From NCBI GenBank assembly GCA_037954235.1, contig JBBMOA010000013.1, positions 18,053,001 through 18,117,000 on the forward strand: a stretch of DNA of 64,000 nucleotides, read 5' to 3'. The notes beneath the pieces are model-generated. The model searched no databases. It saw only the letters and a list, made by a program, of their open reading frames with translations, and was not told the DNA's origin. Of the stretch, positions 12,166 to 23,470 are shown in pieces. How positions within the stretch are numbered: the first letter of the stretch is position 1; every line of letters starts with the position of its first letter. The DNA comes from Aulostomus chinensis. Lineage: Eukaryota > Chordata > Actinopteri > Syngnathiformes > Aulostomidae. The position numbers and the translations under genes were made by a program.

Positions 12166-12703
12166 TTAGGGCCAACCATGAGAGGAAAAAAATGAGAGGA
12201 GGTAGATTTTTTTTCATCATACACTTTGAGAAAAAAGTAGAATGTTGAGAAAAAAGTCTAAATACAATGTCGATAAAAAAGTCGACCTTTGAGACGATAA
12301 CAACCGGCGCATGTGACTGCCTCTACAAAATGCTGTGCAGGCAGTTAGATGAAATAGTGAAACTATACTTTGGCTTTAGTAACAAAGAAATACTTTCTCT
12401 TTTAGCACACAAACACCCTGTAGATATCAGTATTCGGACTTTGAAGAGACTGTGCCGAAAACTGTGACTGTTCTGAAGGATAAACCACACAAGCTTGGAA
12501 GAGAATTCAAGACATTATGAGTCAACTTTATTCACGACATTGTATTTCAGCTTTATTCTTGACATTTCGACTTTTTTTTCTCAACATTTCTACTTTTTTT
12601 CTGACATTTTGATTTTTTTCTCAACATTTTGACTATTTTCTCAAAGTGCGGAATGAAAAAAATCTACCTCCTCTCATTTCTTTTTTCTCATGGGTGGCCC
12701 TAA
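12166..12703. mobile_element. integrase-derived inverted-repeat transposon remnant
   Basis: A 538-bp element is bounded by inverted repeats beginning TTAGGGCC and flanked by TA on both sides, a likely TA target-site duplication. The terminal arms match for 60 bases or more (GAGAGGAGGTAGATT shared). They continue into short tandem units of the type TTGAGAAAAAAGT and its complement. Between the arms is a 66-residue fragment with an HTH-like pattern (see 12267-12467). Terminal repeats, duplication and internal remnant together show an internally deleted copy of a cut-and-paste DNA transposon. Confidence 0.8.
12267..12467 (+). pseudogene. transposon integrase N-terminal HTH fragment
   Basis: A 66-residue open frame lies inside the inverted-repeat element. 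The part around residues 27-66 reads L-Y-F-G-F-S-N-K-E-I-L, then L-L-A-H-K-H, then I-S-I-R-T-L-K-R-L-C-R-K-L. This is the N-terminal helix-turn-helix pattern of the fish and invertebrate integrase-core transposases that carry a K-E-I-L, H, S-x-x-T-L-K-R signature. The catalytic DDE domain is absent, so it is a deleted remnant. The assignment comes from remembered family pattern, not a search. Confidence 0.6.
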
Positions 12704-12839
12704 TATGCTTACATAAAATAGGTTAGAGCACCCTGTACCTTGAAAGAAGTGACCTAGATGCAGAAGGGCATTTAAGGAACATTCCTCCATGGACATCGTT
12801 GCTTTACTGAAAGTGCTATTATTGTGAAAAATACTAAAC

Positions 12840-13537
12840 CGGAAGTCTTACTTTAATTAGCGGAAAACGGGCAGTTAGCTTCAGGAAGTCAATTGATGGG
12901 AAAAGCTTTTCTTTCTGTTTCAGTTGATAAAACCTGCCCAGCGCCGTGTTACACCCTGGAGGTGCAACATTGCAGCTAACTCTCGGATTACGTTTTTAAA
13001 TCGGTCTTGCGTCCATCGGTTGTACACACGGCTGCTGAGGTGCCACGCCGGGCCGGAACCAGAACCAGGCCCGAACAGACACAACCTGCAGCATTGCGTT
13101 TTACATCACCGGCGCGCTGGTGTTTGTCTGTGCAGGCATTGGCATGCTGTAGGGAGGGTGAGTGTAATGAGTAGTACCGTGTCTGAAGGTAAAAAGCAAG
13201 TTTTCCGACGGCGCTTCTGGATCATCAAGGCGGATGGTTGAAGCTCGAGCATGGGACCGCGAGAATTGAGCCACAAGCGAGCTAGCTTCAACGCTAGCTA
13301 ACGTCGGAGTTGACGGTAACGGACATCAACTTTTTCCCAGCTGGTCGGGCACCATAAGAAAAACAAGTATGAGTGGTGCAACCGGGTCAGTTTGAAAAAA
13401 TAGGGGTTATATTATATCGCCTAGTACGTCTCGGTTCGGTTGTTAGCTATTCACAGGGTCTGATAAATGTTACGGGAGCGAGTATAGCAGTGTAGCTAAG
13501 TCGTTAGCTGCTAAGTTAGCCTGCCTCCATCGCCCCA
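12840..13537 (+). promoter_or_regulatory. rap2c: rap2c promoter and 5' UTR region
   Basis: From about 12.9 kb to the rap2c start the sequence becomes CpG-rich compared with its surroundings, as expected for a housekeeping promoter and 5' UTR. A possible noncoding-exon donor (GGGTGAGTG) occurs near 13157. The start of transcription cannot be fixed from the sequence. Confidence 0.5.
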
Positions 13538-14918
13538 ATGAAAGAATACAAAGTTGTCGTGCTGGGTAGCGGTGGCGTTGGTAAATCCGCGCTCACCGTC
13601 CAGTTCGTCACCGGCACCTTTATCGAGAAGTATGACCCGACCATCGAGGACTTCTACAGGAAGGAGATCGAGGTGGACTCGTCGCCATCCGTGTTGGAAA
13701 TCCTGGACACGGCGGGGACAGAGCAGTTCGCCTCCATGAGAGACCTGTACATCAAAAACGGACAGGGGTTCATTCTGGTCTACAGCCTGGTCAACCAGCA
13801 GTCATTCCAGGTATCTGATGTACTTGTTACTAAATACCGTGATAACTTTTAGACACGTGGAATCTGTTTACAGGTCTGTAGTTCACAACAATCGGTGTTG
13901 TGTTGATGCACAATGTTGCAAGTCAGAACCTTGCAACCACCCTGGGACTCCTCACAGTCCTTTATAACTATTGTTGTGGTTGTCTGGGTAACATAATGTG
14001 GTGCTGTCATAGTGATATTTTTTTATCCATTCCGCTGGGTAATCATACCCAGTATTACTAAACAATTATATGATATTATGCACATCCACATGATCTTGAT
14101 TTCAGAGGAATCAGTGCCTTCAATGTCAGTTCTGTATAAATGATGTATTTATTATTTGATCAGGGTCTGCACATCTACATATACATGCTGTGTAATTTAA
14201 ATTGAGCCACTTTACTTTTAAAAGTTTTTACTGAGGTGAAACAACCAGAATCTCAGATTTTGGAAACCCCTGTAGAAGATAACGCTAAGCTCTTTCTGTG
14301 ACATTACTCCAACTCTCACACATTTTTCTTTCCCTGCAACTTGCCTCCGGGATAGATGTCAGTTACATGCTAGACTTGTTTAACTCAATCAAGATATTGT
14401 AGGAGTTGTTTAATCCCCCTCGTGCAATTACTGAACCTTTTGCATTGTGATGTGGTGAAGGGGATTCATAAACAACATTTATTGTACACATTTATTTTTG
14501 TCATGTAAGCGCTATTCACAATCTGCTCAGAAATCCTGTATAGAATAAGTGTAGATTTTGGACACATGTTTACCTACAGTGTTTTTTTTTTTTCTTCCTG
14601 CCACAGTAGGAAGATTAACTAACACTCCTCATCTTTCAGGACATCAGACCAATGCGAGACCAAATAGTGCGAGTGAAGCGCTTCGAAAAGGTGCCGTTGA
14701 TCCTGGTGGGGAACAAAGTCGACCTGGAGTCTGAGCGTGAGGTCGCAGGGTCAGACGGTCGAGCTCTGGCTCAGGAGTGGGGCTGCCCCTTCATTGAAAC
14801 CTCCGCTAAGAGCAAGACGATGGTGGATGAGCTGTTTGCTGAGATCGTGCGACAGATGAATTACTCCACACTGCCAGAAAAGCAAGAACAGTGCTGCACT
14901 GCCTGTGTGGTGCAGTGA
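13538..14918 (+). CDS. rap2c: RAP2C small GTPase
   Basis: Coding exons are 13538-13810 and 14640-14918 (GT-AG, phase 0), giving 183 residues, the full family length. Rap2 proteins are Ras-family GTPases that act at plasma and recycling-endosome membranes through effectors such as TNIK and MINK. Visible motifs: P-loop G-S-G-G-V-G-K-S (10-17); effector loop Y-D-P-T-I-E-D-F-Y (32-40), with the Rap2-specific F39; D-T-A-G (57-60); N-K-V-D (116-119); S-A-K (145-147). The tail is C-C-T-A-C-V-V-Q, in which C180 is the CAAX prenylation cysteine and C176/C177 are palmitoylation candidates. The last eight residues match human RAP2C except one, and RAP2C adjoins MBNL3 in human, so the paralogue call is firm. 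The sole coding intron is 829 bp. Residue 2 is K where human has R. Confidence 0.97.
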
Positions 14919-17900
14919 AGAAGAGGTACAGATGCTGGCTCTCCCATCCTTCTTTGCATGATTACATTTATTCTCAAGGAGCCCACTTGCAGAGCACAGT
15001 TGGCCGCTCGCTAATTTTACAAAATGTGATGAAATGTCCCTGCGGTGCCTGTGTAAAAATGGTTCACAAGCTTAGGAGAAATTTGACACATGGATGACTG
15101 TGTGGTGTTTCAGTGCAGTGTGAGGGAGCGGAGAGAGTCGGTTGCAAGTGTGAAGGACGAGTGGGTGGTGCCGCACGGCACAAAACCGTTGGTTTAGCAT
15201 GTTATCATAAGATCGCAGAAAGTATGTGGTATGAAGAACACAACTGTCAGAGCAGTTCAGGGAGCGGAGGAAAAAGACCCTGAAGTGACTAATGAGGCTG
15301 CACTGTAGAAAGAGGAAAATGTTACATCCTGACACAGAAATTATGTTCCAAAACAGGAAGTTAGCTTGAGATTGTCAGAGATGTTGCCTGAGACCATTGC
15401 TGAAGTACAGAGTCCTCCAGCTTTTATCAGTCTGCCATGTTTGTATTAATGAGCCAATCCGTGTTTCTCTCTTTTCTTTATAGATGCGACGTTTGTCTGG
15501 ATCAGCACAAGCATTTTGAACCAGGAGGCAACCAGACTTGTGACCTTCCTGACATAACTTGCCGCGTCTGGCAAAGTTTCTGTTGGCGGCGGTTTCTAAC
15601 TGTCTATCCTAGAGCCTCAGACAGGAAAGATGTCGGCCCTATTTTTGATATCATAACTGTTAGAAGTTTCTGCTGCAACCTTAACGGCCTTTGTGATGTT
15701 CTGGGATGGAAGACGGACTGACTTGGAGTGAGCTGGGGGGGGGGGCGGCATCTGTGAATTTCAATCTTTCTTTTCTCTCCTTTTAGTTGGAAGTATCCCT
15801 GAAGTAATAAGCAAGAGTGTTTGTGAGGTTGCAGCTTCTTTTTAAAGCTGCTTTAATCACTATTATATACTTTATTATTACTTGTATTATGTCTCAAGTT
15901 TGGAATTTGAACAAGTATTTCATATTAATGAAACATTTTTACTTTTAAGCATGCATATTAAGCTCATGAGCGACTAATTTGTTGCTGTCAAACTATACGG
16001 CTCATTTTATTTTGAAAATCTTGCCTCGACAGGGAACCCACCAAAACAACAGAATTGCGTTTAGCCTAAGGAACTTGGACTGTGGAAGAAATTCTGTTGA
16101 CCTTTTTATTATTGCAGGACGTAGGGCATCTAAATTCTGCATGCTCAAAACTGAAAATGTTTTACTTAATCAACTTGAAGTGATAAGAGCCATTTTTACT
16201 GTCTTAGCCGGAATTCTGTCAACCATCACAAACTATTGCTGTGCTGCACAAGGCAAGAATCACGGACGCGGGAGTTCCAGTTTCTTCTCCTGGCGTCTCA
16301 GTAGGAGAACGAATTTGGAACAACCAAAGGAAGCTGACAGCACATTGATTTACATGACGTGTGTCGCTTTAAATCCAGGAGCAGATTGTTATCAAATAAC
16401 TCCCGCTGCAACGTGGTTTGATCAAGGTTCTGGCACAGTTAAACAGATTTAACATAGTATTCTTTTTAATAGTAACATATTTATTAAAAACTAATGACAT
16501 GGGTAGCCAGTTTCAATTTTATATTAGGTTTTTTTGTTTTTTGCTTTTGTGACTTCAGGATAAATGGTATTTTTGTTTGTTTGTTTGTTTGTTTTTTTAA
16601 GCTGAGAATTTAACAGAGCCTTAAATAATTTCTGTTGCACCCTGGACTCTCGCTTCTTTTTTTTTTTTTTCTCTCAAACTGACATCATCTAGTAATAAAT
16701 GTACCAGCCTTTCTGCTTTCATTATGGCACAATATAGTTTTTGTAGTCAGTTCAACAGATCGTTTCTCTTTCATTATTTCAAGTGCTCTATAGGAACACA
16801 GACTCGTGGTCATTCAGTAACTTGAAAGTAGTCTAGTCGTCTTGATCATGCTATCATGAGACGTGAGCCATTTTGTTAAGCTGGCAACTGAATCGTTTTG
16901 CAATTTTGTGCCTCTTCTGGCCTGTTTCGTAAAAGTCCTTGTAGAGCTGAAATGGGTCGTTGATGGGCAGAAAGTGAATCGACAGCCATTTTCTTGATTG
17001 TTAAAGTCAATTATAAAGCTTTTCAAATGTGTGGAGTTGTTGCTTTTCTCCTTGTCACATGATTGTAATCACCACAAACAGTTGCTCTGAAGGCAGTTAA
17101 GAGATTTCACGTTTATAAATATTCAAGGAAAAAGAAATCCCATTTTCAGTCCCGTTATGTTATCTGAAATGATCTTTAGATCAATTGGCAGTGACTGATT
17201 ATTAATTTTATATCAATCTCCCAACAGCGATGGTACATTTTATAACTATTTATTACCATTTCGGACAAAAACTTGAACTCTCACCCACTATTGTATCCAT
17301 TTTGGGTGAAACAACTGTAGAGATTTCTTATCTCCCCTCACGGTTAATTTAGTAGCTGTTTGTAACTTCTCACTCTCCATCATCAGAAGCAGACAGTTCG
17401 CCTCACTGATCGCCGCCATGAAGCGTGTCAGATGTTCTCCAGGGTAGTGAAACCGTTTCTGCCACCAAGCAAGACAACACAACATCATCTGTCGATTGTT
17501 AAAGTAGCATGCAGTGCTGGGCAACAACAGCAGCCTCTGTTGACACAAGTGGTAAAATAATTAGCCCATTGTCACTGTTGTAACACGATTTGAAGTGAAA
17601 CAACTGATATTTGACAAATTCCGAGTGAGTCTTAGAGGAACAGACACGTGTTTCTCAGTAAACATCCTCTACCGTGACTGGGGAATTCTAAACTCACCCC
17701 TAGTTCATGAAAACAGCTCTACAAGTTAGCGTGTATTTTCATGCTGTTAGTTGAAGTGCTCCGGTAACAAGTTTGGAGCTCAGCTGAAAGGAGCCACTAT
17801 TAACGAGTCAGTGTATGATCAAAATAAAGCTGAAACCGAACAGCTCCTTAGACTTTGCGGGTATCCGGATCGCGTCGGGCTCCGTGAAAACATCACCTCT

Positions 17901-18480
17901 GAAGTGACTCTGACAAGCAATCATCTCAGCATGTGCTCTGTGAAAGTGCTGCCTGTTTTCACATCCCTTAGCGTACCTCCACTTCCTCTGCTGCTGCTGC
18001 TGCTTGAGTACTCATCCTCAGTGAGGAGGCGGCAGGGTAGCTACTCCAAGCTCCTTCACAGTGTCTCCTCCCTCCTTGTCTCTGTCTGAACCACAAGAGA
18101 AGTGCTGACAGACATCACGGAGCTCAGGGCTGCTTGCTATCCAGAGCTCTGGATGCGGCGACACAACAGCCCGCTGTCATTGGAGCTTGATGTGTCCTCA
18201 CCATCAACACTGCCCTGAGAGCAGTTTGCTCTTAAAGAAAGTTCCAACCTCAAGTTCAAAATTTTAACTTTGTGGGGTTTTTTGTTGTTGTTGTTTTTTT
18301 TAAAGAAAAGGATAAGCTAAAACATATTTTACGGCTGGAATATTTTTTCTTATCAAAGATTTTACACATTTTGAGGTCAAAAAGTCCAAATTAAGACATT
18401 TTATTAAAAGTCCTCATTAAAGGTCATAATTGTATGAGGAAAATGTAAAAATCATAAGATAAAAAGCAATCAAATTACAG
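14919..18480 (+). other. rap2c: rap2c 3' UTR and flank
   Basis: No second coding region is recognised. A strong acceptor-like tract ends at 15483 (CTCTTTTCTTTATAG), and a donor-like GAGGTACAG lies just after the stop codon, so a 3' UTR intron is possible. Homopolymer and TTTG repeats occur near 16570-16670. The 17750-18240 stretch looks like a dispersed repeat by style, but I could not assign it. The poly(A) site is not determined; AATAAA occurs near 17824. Confidence 0.45.
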
Positions 18481-18764
18481 CTGTTCAGGTCTTCATTATG
18501 CAAAAGAGCACACTGGTAATATAACACGCTTTAAAATAAACCATGTGATGGGGAAAATAAACGCTGAAATCCATGTATTCCTCAGTACAATTAAAGCTTA
18601 ATATCGTCAAAGATTTCCACAGTAAAGCAGGTATGAGATGAAGCAACGCAGGCAGCTGCATGTTGCTTGCATTAAAAAAATAAATGTTAAATCTGTTCAC
18701 CAAATTTACAGAAACCTGTCTGTCCGCTGGAGAGAGCGGTCCAGATTTACGATTGGGAGCTCTC

Positions 18765-18890
18765 TGACTGGCGACCTGTCCAGGGTGAACCCTGCCTCTC
18801 GCCTGAAAGCTGCTGGGAGAGGCCCCCCCCCCCCCACCCACCCACCCACCCTTAACAGGATAAGCGAAAGAAAATGGATGGATAGAAGGA
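18765..18890 (+). mobile_element. teleost SINE, 3' part, + orientation
   Basis: This is the 3' part of the same dispersed repeat as at 21234-21612. It has GACTGGCGACCTGTCCAGGG, then CTGCCTCTCGCC, a C-tract, and the end motif GGATAAGCGAAAGAAAATGG. It is tail to tail with the inverted copy that follows. Confidence 0.8.
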
Positions 18891-18914
18891 CTCAGAAACA
18901 CAATAAAACCATTT

Positions 18915-19278
18915 CCATCTGCTTATTCCTGTTAGGGGTTGCGGGGGGGCTGGAGCCTATCCCAGTGGCTACGGGTGAGAGGCGGGGTTCACCCTGGACA
19001 GGTCGCCAGTCCATCACAGGACCAACACATAGAGACAGACAACCATTCACACTCACAGTCACACCTACAGTCAATTTAGAGTATCAACCAGCCTCGTCCC
19101 CTCTTGATGTCTTTGGACTGTGGGAGGAAGCTGGAGTACCAGAGAGAACCCACACAGGAACAGGGAGAACATGCAGACTCCACACAGAAAGATCCTGTGC
19201 TGGAGCCGGGACTCAAACCCGGAACCTTCTTGCTGTGAGGCAACAGTGCTGACCACTGCACCACCGTGCCGCCGCACA
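18915..19278 (-). mobile_element. teleost SINE-like repeat, near full length
   Basis: Read on the - strand it starts GCGGCACGGTGGTGCAGTGG. It contains a tRNA B-box-like GGTTCCGGGTTTGAGTCC, then GTTCTCCCTGTTCCTGTG, the stretch TGGTTGTCTGTCTCTATGTG, and ends near AGGAATAAGC. This is one of the most abundant dispersed repeats in percomorph fish. The B-box-like motif suggests tRNA ancestry. The open frames in it are chance. Confidence 0.85.
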
Positions 19279-21233
19279 ATGAAACATTCAAGTAAAAGTA
19301 CAAGTGTCCTAAAACTGCAAATTATGTTTCATCAAAACAGCATCACATGACTGGTTTTATTTTAATAGTTTTTGTCAGGATAGCCGAACAGCTCTGAGCC
19401 ACCGTACTCAGAGTTCATGGAAGGCAAGCGTGCCATCGAGCCTCAAGGACATTTGAAGTGAATGTGTTATCCTCCTGAAGCCCTGCTGTCCATGTCAAGT
19501 ACAAACTTTGAAGCCCTGATTCCTCTCTGGAGCTCTGTCAGCAGCTTTTCCATTGTGCACCTGCATGCTCCATATACAGGAAGTCTAGACACCACCGCGC
19601 TGTTCTGTAGTCTTGCAAAGTTTGCAAATTTGCAAGGCACAATAGACAAAAGGCCTTCGAAGCAAATAAGTCACCTTTTCACTGTCGCTTCTGGGCTTCA
19701 ATGTAGGACCAGACACTTACAAGCTCTATTATCAAACCATTTCCAGTGTATGATGAATGAAATGGATCAGAACCTGCAAGATTCTTCATTGTGAAATAGC
19801 ATAATCATCATCAGAAGATATGCCAGCACAAAAGAGCAATTTACTTCACACATAAACATCTCCCCTCTTGTCAACTTTCACTTTTCAAACGGCTCAAGCC
19901 TGGATTTGATATCAGCAACACAACATGTGGTCCTGGAGTCACTTGCACTGATCTGAAAATATACCTTAATTTAAATGTTTTTTTGTTTTGTTTTACTTTG
20001 TTTTGTTTTTTTTAGATTTGGGGAGAGAGGCTGAATCCCTGCTTACAGTCTTTGTGTGAAAATGATGGCTCAAGCACAGACGGTCTCATTTCTCCAAAAA
20101 AAAAACCCAAACAAACTAACCCGTTTCCAAAAATGTCAAACTATTCCAGCAGAAGCAAGTTCTTTGAGTTCCTCATGGTGTCATCCATGACTGTGAAAAG
20201 GTGCTCGTCATGCCTTTACTCTTCCTCTTCTCCCTCAGCTGAAGACCACACTCCTCGCTGTTTATGGAGCCTCTCGCTCTGTGTTTTACCAAACGAAGCT
20301 GTTTGTCAATGACTTCTTGTCAGTGTAACTTAGTTTAGGATAATCCACCACATGGGAAACCCTTTTGCTGAGTTATTGACCTATCAAGACTGTATTTTGA
20401 CTCTGGGACTTACTAGAAAATGTGCGTTTAAGATTGTAGAAGCAGTTTAAAGACTCTGCTATGCTACATTCAATGCTGTAAAGTGAGACAAGAGCATTTG
20501 TGGATATGAAATGTCCATAGAGACATAGAAAAGCACAACAACATCAACAATGGAACCTCTATGTGCAGTTGGCCCAGTAAGAAAATGACCTTATGAGTCA
20601 CAACGCCAGTGTTGTGCGCAAAATCCCTCCACTATTCCCTCCTCACTATCTAAGGGCGTCTCTATAATGACTACACAGGGAGCTGCAAAATAAAAATAAC
20701 ACCTTTTCCAATGCTACACGGGTCTCCTGCAGAATTGTGGGTTACTTTCAGGCAATCATTCTCAATATACCTTCAGACAGCACAGCAAAACGTAGCCACC
20801 ATAATGCAACCAAAAATTTCCACTGGAAGGTAACAGGAAAAAAACATGCTATGTTGTTAAAAATTACTTTTGTCCATGTGTCTCTGTCCTTCCTTTTTTC
20901 TACCCTCATTAAAGTCAAACTCACATCATGCACAAAGTCTTATTGTGCTGCCTGACCAAAACCAAAGGGAAAAAATATTAGATAAATATAGAGATAGAGA
21001 TACAATATATTAATGGAAAATGATATCCAGTAAAACAATAAGAAAAAAACTTAATCACAGTGTATCTTTACTTAATTTTTACATATTCTGTTACAAGGCC
21101 TTTCCTTTCCTTTATTTTGATTTTATTTATTTTATTAACCCACTTTGGAACAACCCTCACATAGTGAGTAGGGAGGGAATCAGACACAGTGTAAGACTTT
21201 AAAATCAATAGAATCTTACTATAAAAGAATTCT
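19279..21233. other. intergenic, no gene seen
   Basis: This is the spacer between the rap2c flank and the alg13 upstream repeats. It is A+T-rich with short open frames that resemble nothing I know. T- and TTTTG-rich tracts occur near 19977-20012. Confidence 0.5.
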
Positions 21234-21612
21234 TTTAATGTGGGTGGTGCAATGGTCAGCACTGCTGCCTAACAGAGAGAAGGTTCTGGGTTTGAGTCCT
21301 GGCTCGGGCAAGGAATCTTCTGTGTGGAGTTTGCATGTTCTCCCTGTGCCTGTGTGGGTTCTCTCCAGGTACTCCGGCTTTCTTCCACAATTCAAAGACA
21401 TGCAAATGTTGACTAAGTTAACTGAATACTCTTAATTGACTGTTGGTATGAATGTGAGTGTGAATGGTTGTCTGTCTCTATGTGTTGGCCCTGCCATGCA
21501 CTAGCATCTTGACTGGGGTGAACCCACCTCCCGCCCGGAAGTCACTGGGATAGGCTCCAGCCCGCCGCGACCCTCAGCAGGAATAAGCGAAAGAAAATGG
21601 ATGGATGGGAGG
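21234..21612 (+). mobile_element. teleost SINE-like repeat, + orientation
   Basis: This is a near full-length copy: GGTGGTGCAATGGTCAGCAC, B-box-like GGTTCTGGGTTTGAGTCC, TTCTCCCTGTGCCTGTGTGG, TGGTTGTCTGTCTCTATGTG, GATAGGCTCCAGCCCGCCG and the end AAAATGGATGGATGG. It lies just upstream of the alg13 promoter. Confidence 0.88.
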
Positions 21613-21724
21613 ACTTTTATTGTGTAAATAAACGAAGCTCATAATGAGGTTTTTACATTGACGGAATATGTTGCTACAGTTCAGCTCCGGACCTCTAGAC
21701 GGCAGCACGGGGAGGTTAAAGCTG

Positions 21725-21732
21725 TGACGTCA
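21725..21732. promoter_or_regulatory. alg13: palindromic CRE upstream of alg13
   Basis: A perfect TGACGTCA, the CREB/ATF consensus, lies 128 bases before the alg13 ATG in a CpG-containing promoter region. The site is seen; its use is inferred. Confidence 0.6.
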
Positions 21733-21859
21733 CGCTACTGTCGGAAGCGACTGTCGGATGTGTTTTCTACAGAGCGATGGTGAGCTGTGTGAGAAGGCTG
21801 GAAACTGCATGTAAATCTCTTCGAGAAGCTAGAAAATAGACGCCCGAGACTTAGCAGCG

Positions 21860-23470
21860 ATGAAGACCGTGTTTGTGACCGTCGGTACGACGAGTTTTGA
21901 CGAGCTCATCGAAAACATCACGTCCTCTGAAGCTGTGCAGGTATGTTAAGGTTAGCTGAACCTGACGTCACGTCCTCTCTACCTATAAAACGTAAAGGTG
22001 CAAAGTATTATCAATATGTCTTCTATTGGTATGTATTATTTCCACCAAACGCTATGTTCATGTAAGAAAATGAGGGAGTTTGTTCTTTTTCTGCTTTTTT
22101 ATCAAGGAGTTCAGCGTTTATTTAGTGTCACTTTTAACCCTTTCTTTCTCAAGTCCACACTGTACTCTTTGTCAGAGCTGATTCAATCCTGTTCTGACGA
22201 TTATTTCATGCCATAAAACTTTAGGATTTCAAGTGTAGGTGACAGTTACTAATGGAGTGACTGTGCTGGGTCCATGGAAATAGCTGTAATGGGGCTTTAT
22301 TTTGCAATTACTCTTCAGATAGGATATATTAAGTATTAAATGTCTGCAATTTTGAAATAATTTTCTTCCAATAGGCTTTAAAAAGTCGTGGGTACAAGCG
22401 TTTGGTTCTTCAGGTTGGGAGGGGAGATCTTCTTCCTGACTCTGAGAGCTGTCCACAGCTCAAGCTGGAGGTATTTCGATTCAAGGACTCTATAGCGGCG
22501 GAGATGGAGCAGGCTGACCTCGTCATCAGTCATGCAGGCGAGTGAAATGGTTGGTTTGTCTCCTTCACGCGGTTATCTCAGACAAGAGTAATTGCATTTT
22601 CAATATTTTCATGGATCTTATCAGTTTGATTAACTTAATGCACAGGACTATACATGGGTTTGTTCATATAGAAGGTAGACTGGTCATATCGTTGACGCTT
22701 GTTCTTTAGGTAAAGTGAGACATGATGAAATGATATCTTTCAGCAAAAACAGGTCAAATGCAATTAGAGTGACAGAACCATTAATGCATCAGTGAAGCGG
22801 TCTAATCAGCTGATCCAAACCAACAGGGAGGCTACAACTGCAGTTGGATGATAACTTGGGCTCATTGCTCAACACCCTAACTGCTTTTACGACTTACACA
22901 AAAGAATGTGTTATGTGAGACGGTGCTAAACACTGCCATGATTAGTCTGGAGTGTGAGAAATACGTGTAAAAAGTGTGAAATGTGTTGTTGTGAGAATGA
23001 GTTAAATAGAAATGAGTGAAAACAGTGGTGTGGAGACATCCAACAGAAAACAGCAGCGGACAGGTAGAACATGAACGCTTCGGACAACTGTCAGTCTGCT
23101 CCCCTACTAATGAATCTGGACCCTGTTTTCTCTCAGGGGCAGGAAGTTGCTTGGAGGCCCTCGGTGCGGGCAAACCTCTGCTGGTCGTCGTCAACGATAA
23201 GTTGATGGACAACCACCAGCTGGAGCTGGCAAAACAGCTACACATGGATTCCCACTTAGTGTACTGCACTTGCAGGTATGTGTCCCCACAGTCTGTGATT
23301 TGTGTCATGAGTGTGAAAATAAAAAAATGAGAACCCTGTTTCTTCTCACAAAATCCTTCAGCACCCTGACAGAAACACTGAGGACCATGGATCTTTCTGC
23401 TCTTCAGCCTTTCTTGCCTGGACAGCCAAAGGTTTTTGCACAATTTCTGGACAAAGCCCTCGGAGTTTAG
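21860..23470 (+). CDS. alg13: ALG13 UDP-GlcNAc transferase catalytic subunit (short form)
   Basis: Coding exons are 21860-21940, 22375-22537, 23137-23275 and 23362-23470, giving 163 residues, against 165 in the human short isoform. ALG13 is the cytosolic GT28-type catalytic subunit. ALG14 anchors it at the ER, where it adds the second GlcNAc to dolichol-PP-GlcNAc in N-glycan precursor synthesis. Visible motifs: N-terminal V-F-V-T-V-G-T-T-S-F-D (4-14), V-G-R-G (37-40), and the donor-binding S-H-A-G-A-G-S-C-L-E (79-88). These are followed by N-H-Q-L-E-L-A-K-Q-L and the short-isoform ending P-G-Q-P-K-V-F-A-Q-F-L-D-K. Intron 2 has a GC donor (CAG|GCGAGT at 22538); only that junction restores H-A-G-A-G-S. 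I see no OTU or Tudor exons of the long isoform downstream. Confidence 0.97.
21963..21970. promoter_or_regulatory. alg13: second palindromic CRE, in alg13 intron 1
   Basis: A second perfect TGACGTCA lies 22 bases after the exon 1 donor, so two CREs flank the first coding exon of alg13 within 246 bases. Confidence 0.55.

Noticed and set aside
17751..18089. 112-residue open frame after rap2c
   Set aside because: No recognisable domain; a Leu run from a CTG repeat and the surroundings look like a dispersed repeat.
18638..19252. 204-residue open frame
   Set aside because: It lies across two SINE copies; its apparent protein pattern is repeat sequence read in a chance frame.
22877..23443. 188-residue open frame on the - strand
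   Set aside because: It is antisense to alg13 exons 3 and 4, whose + strand frames match ALG13.
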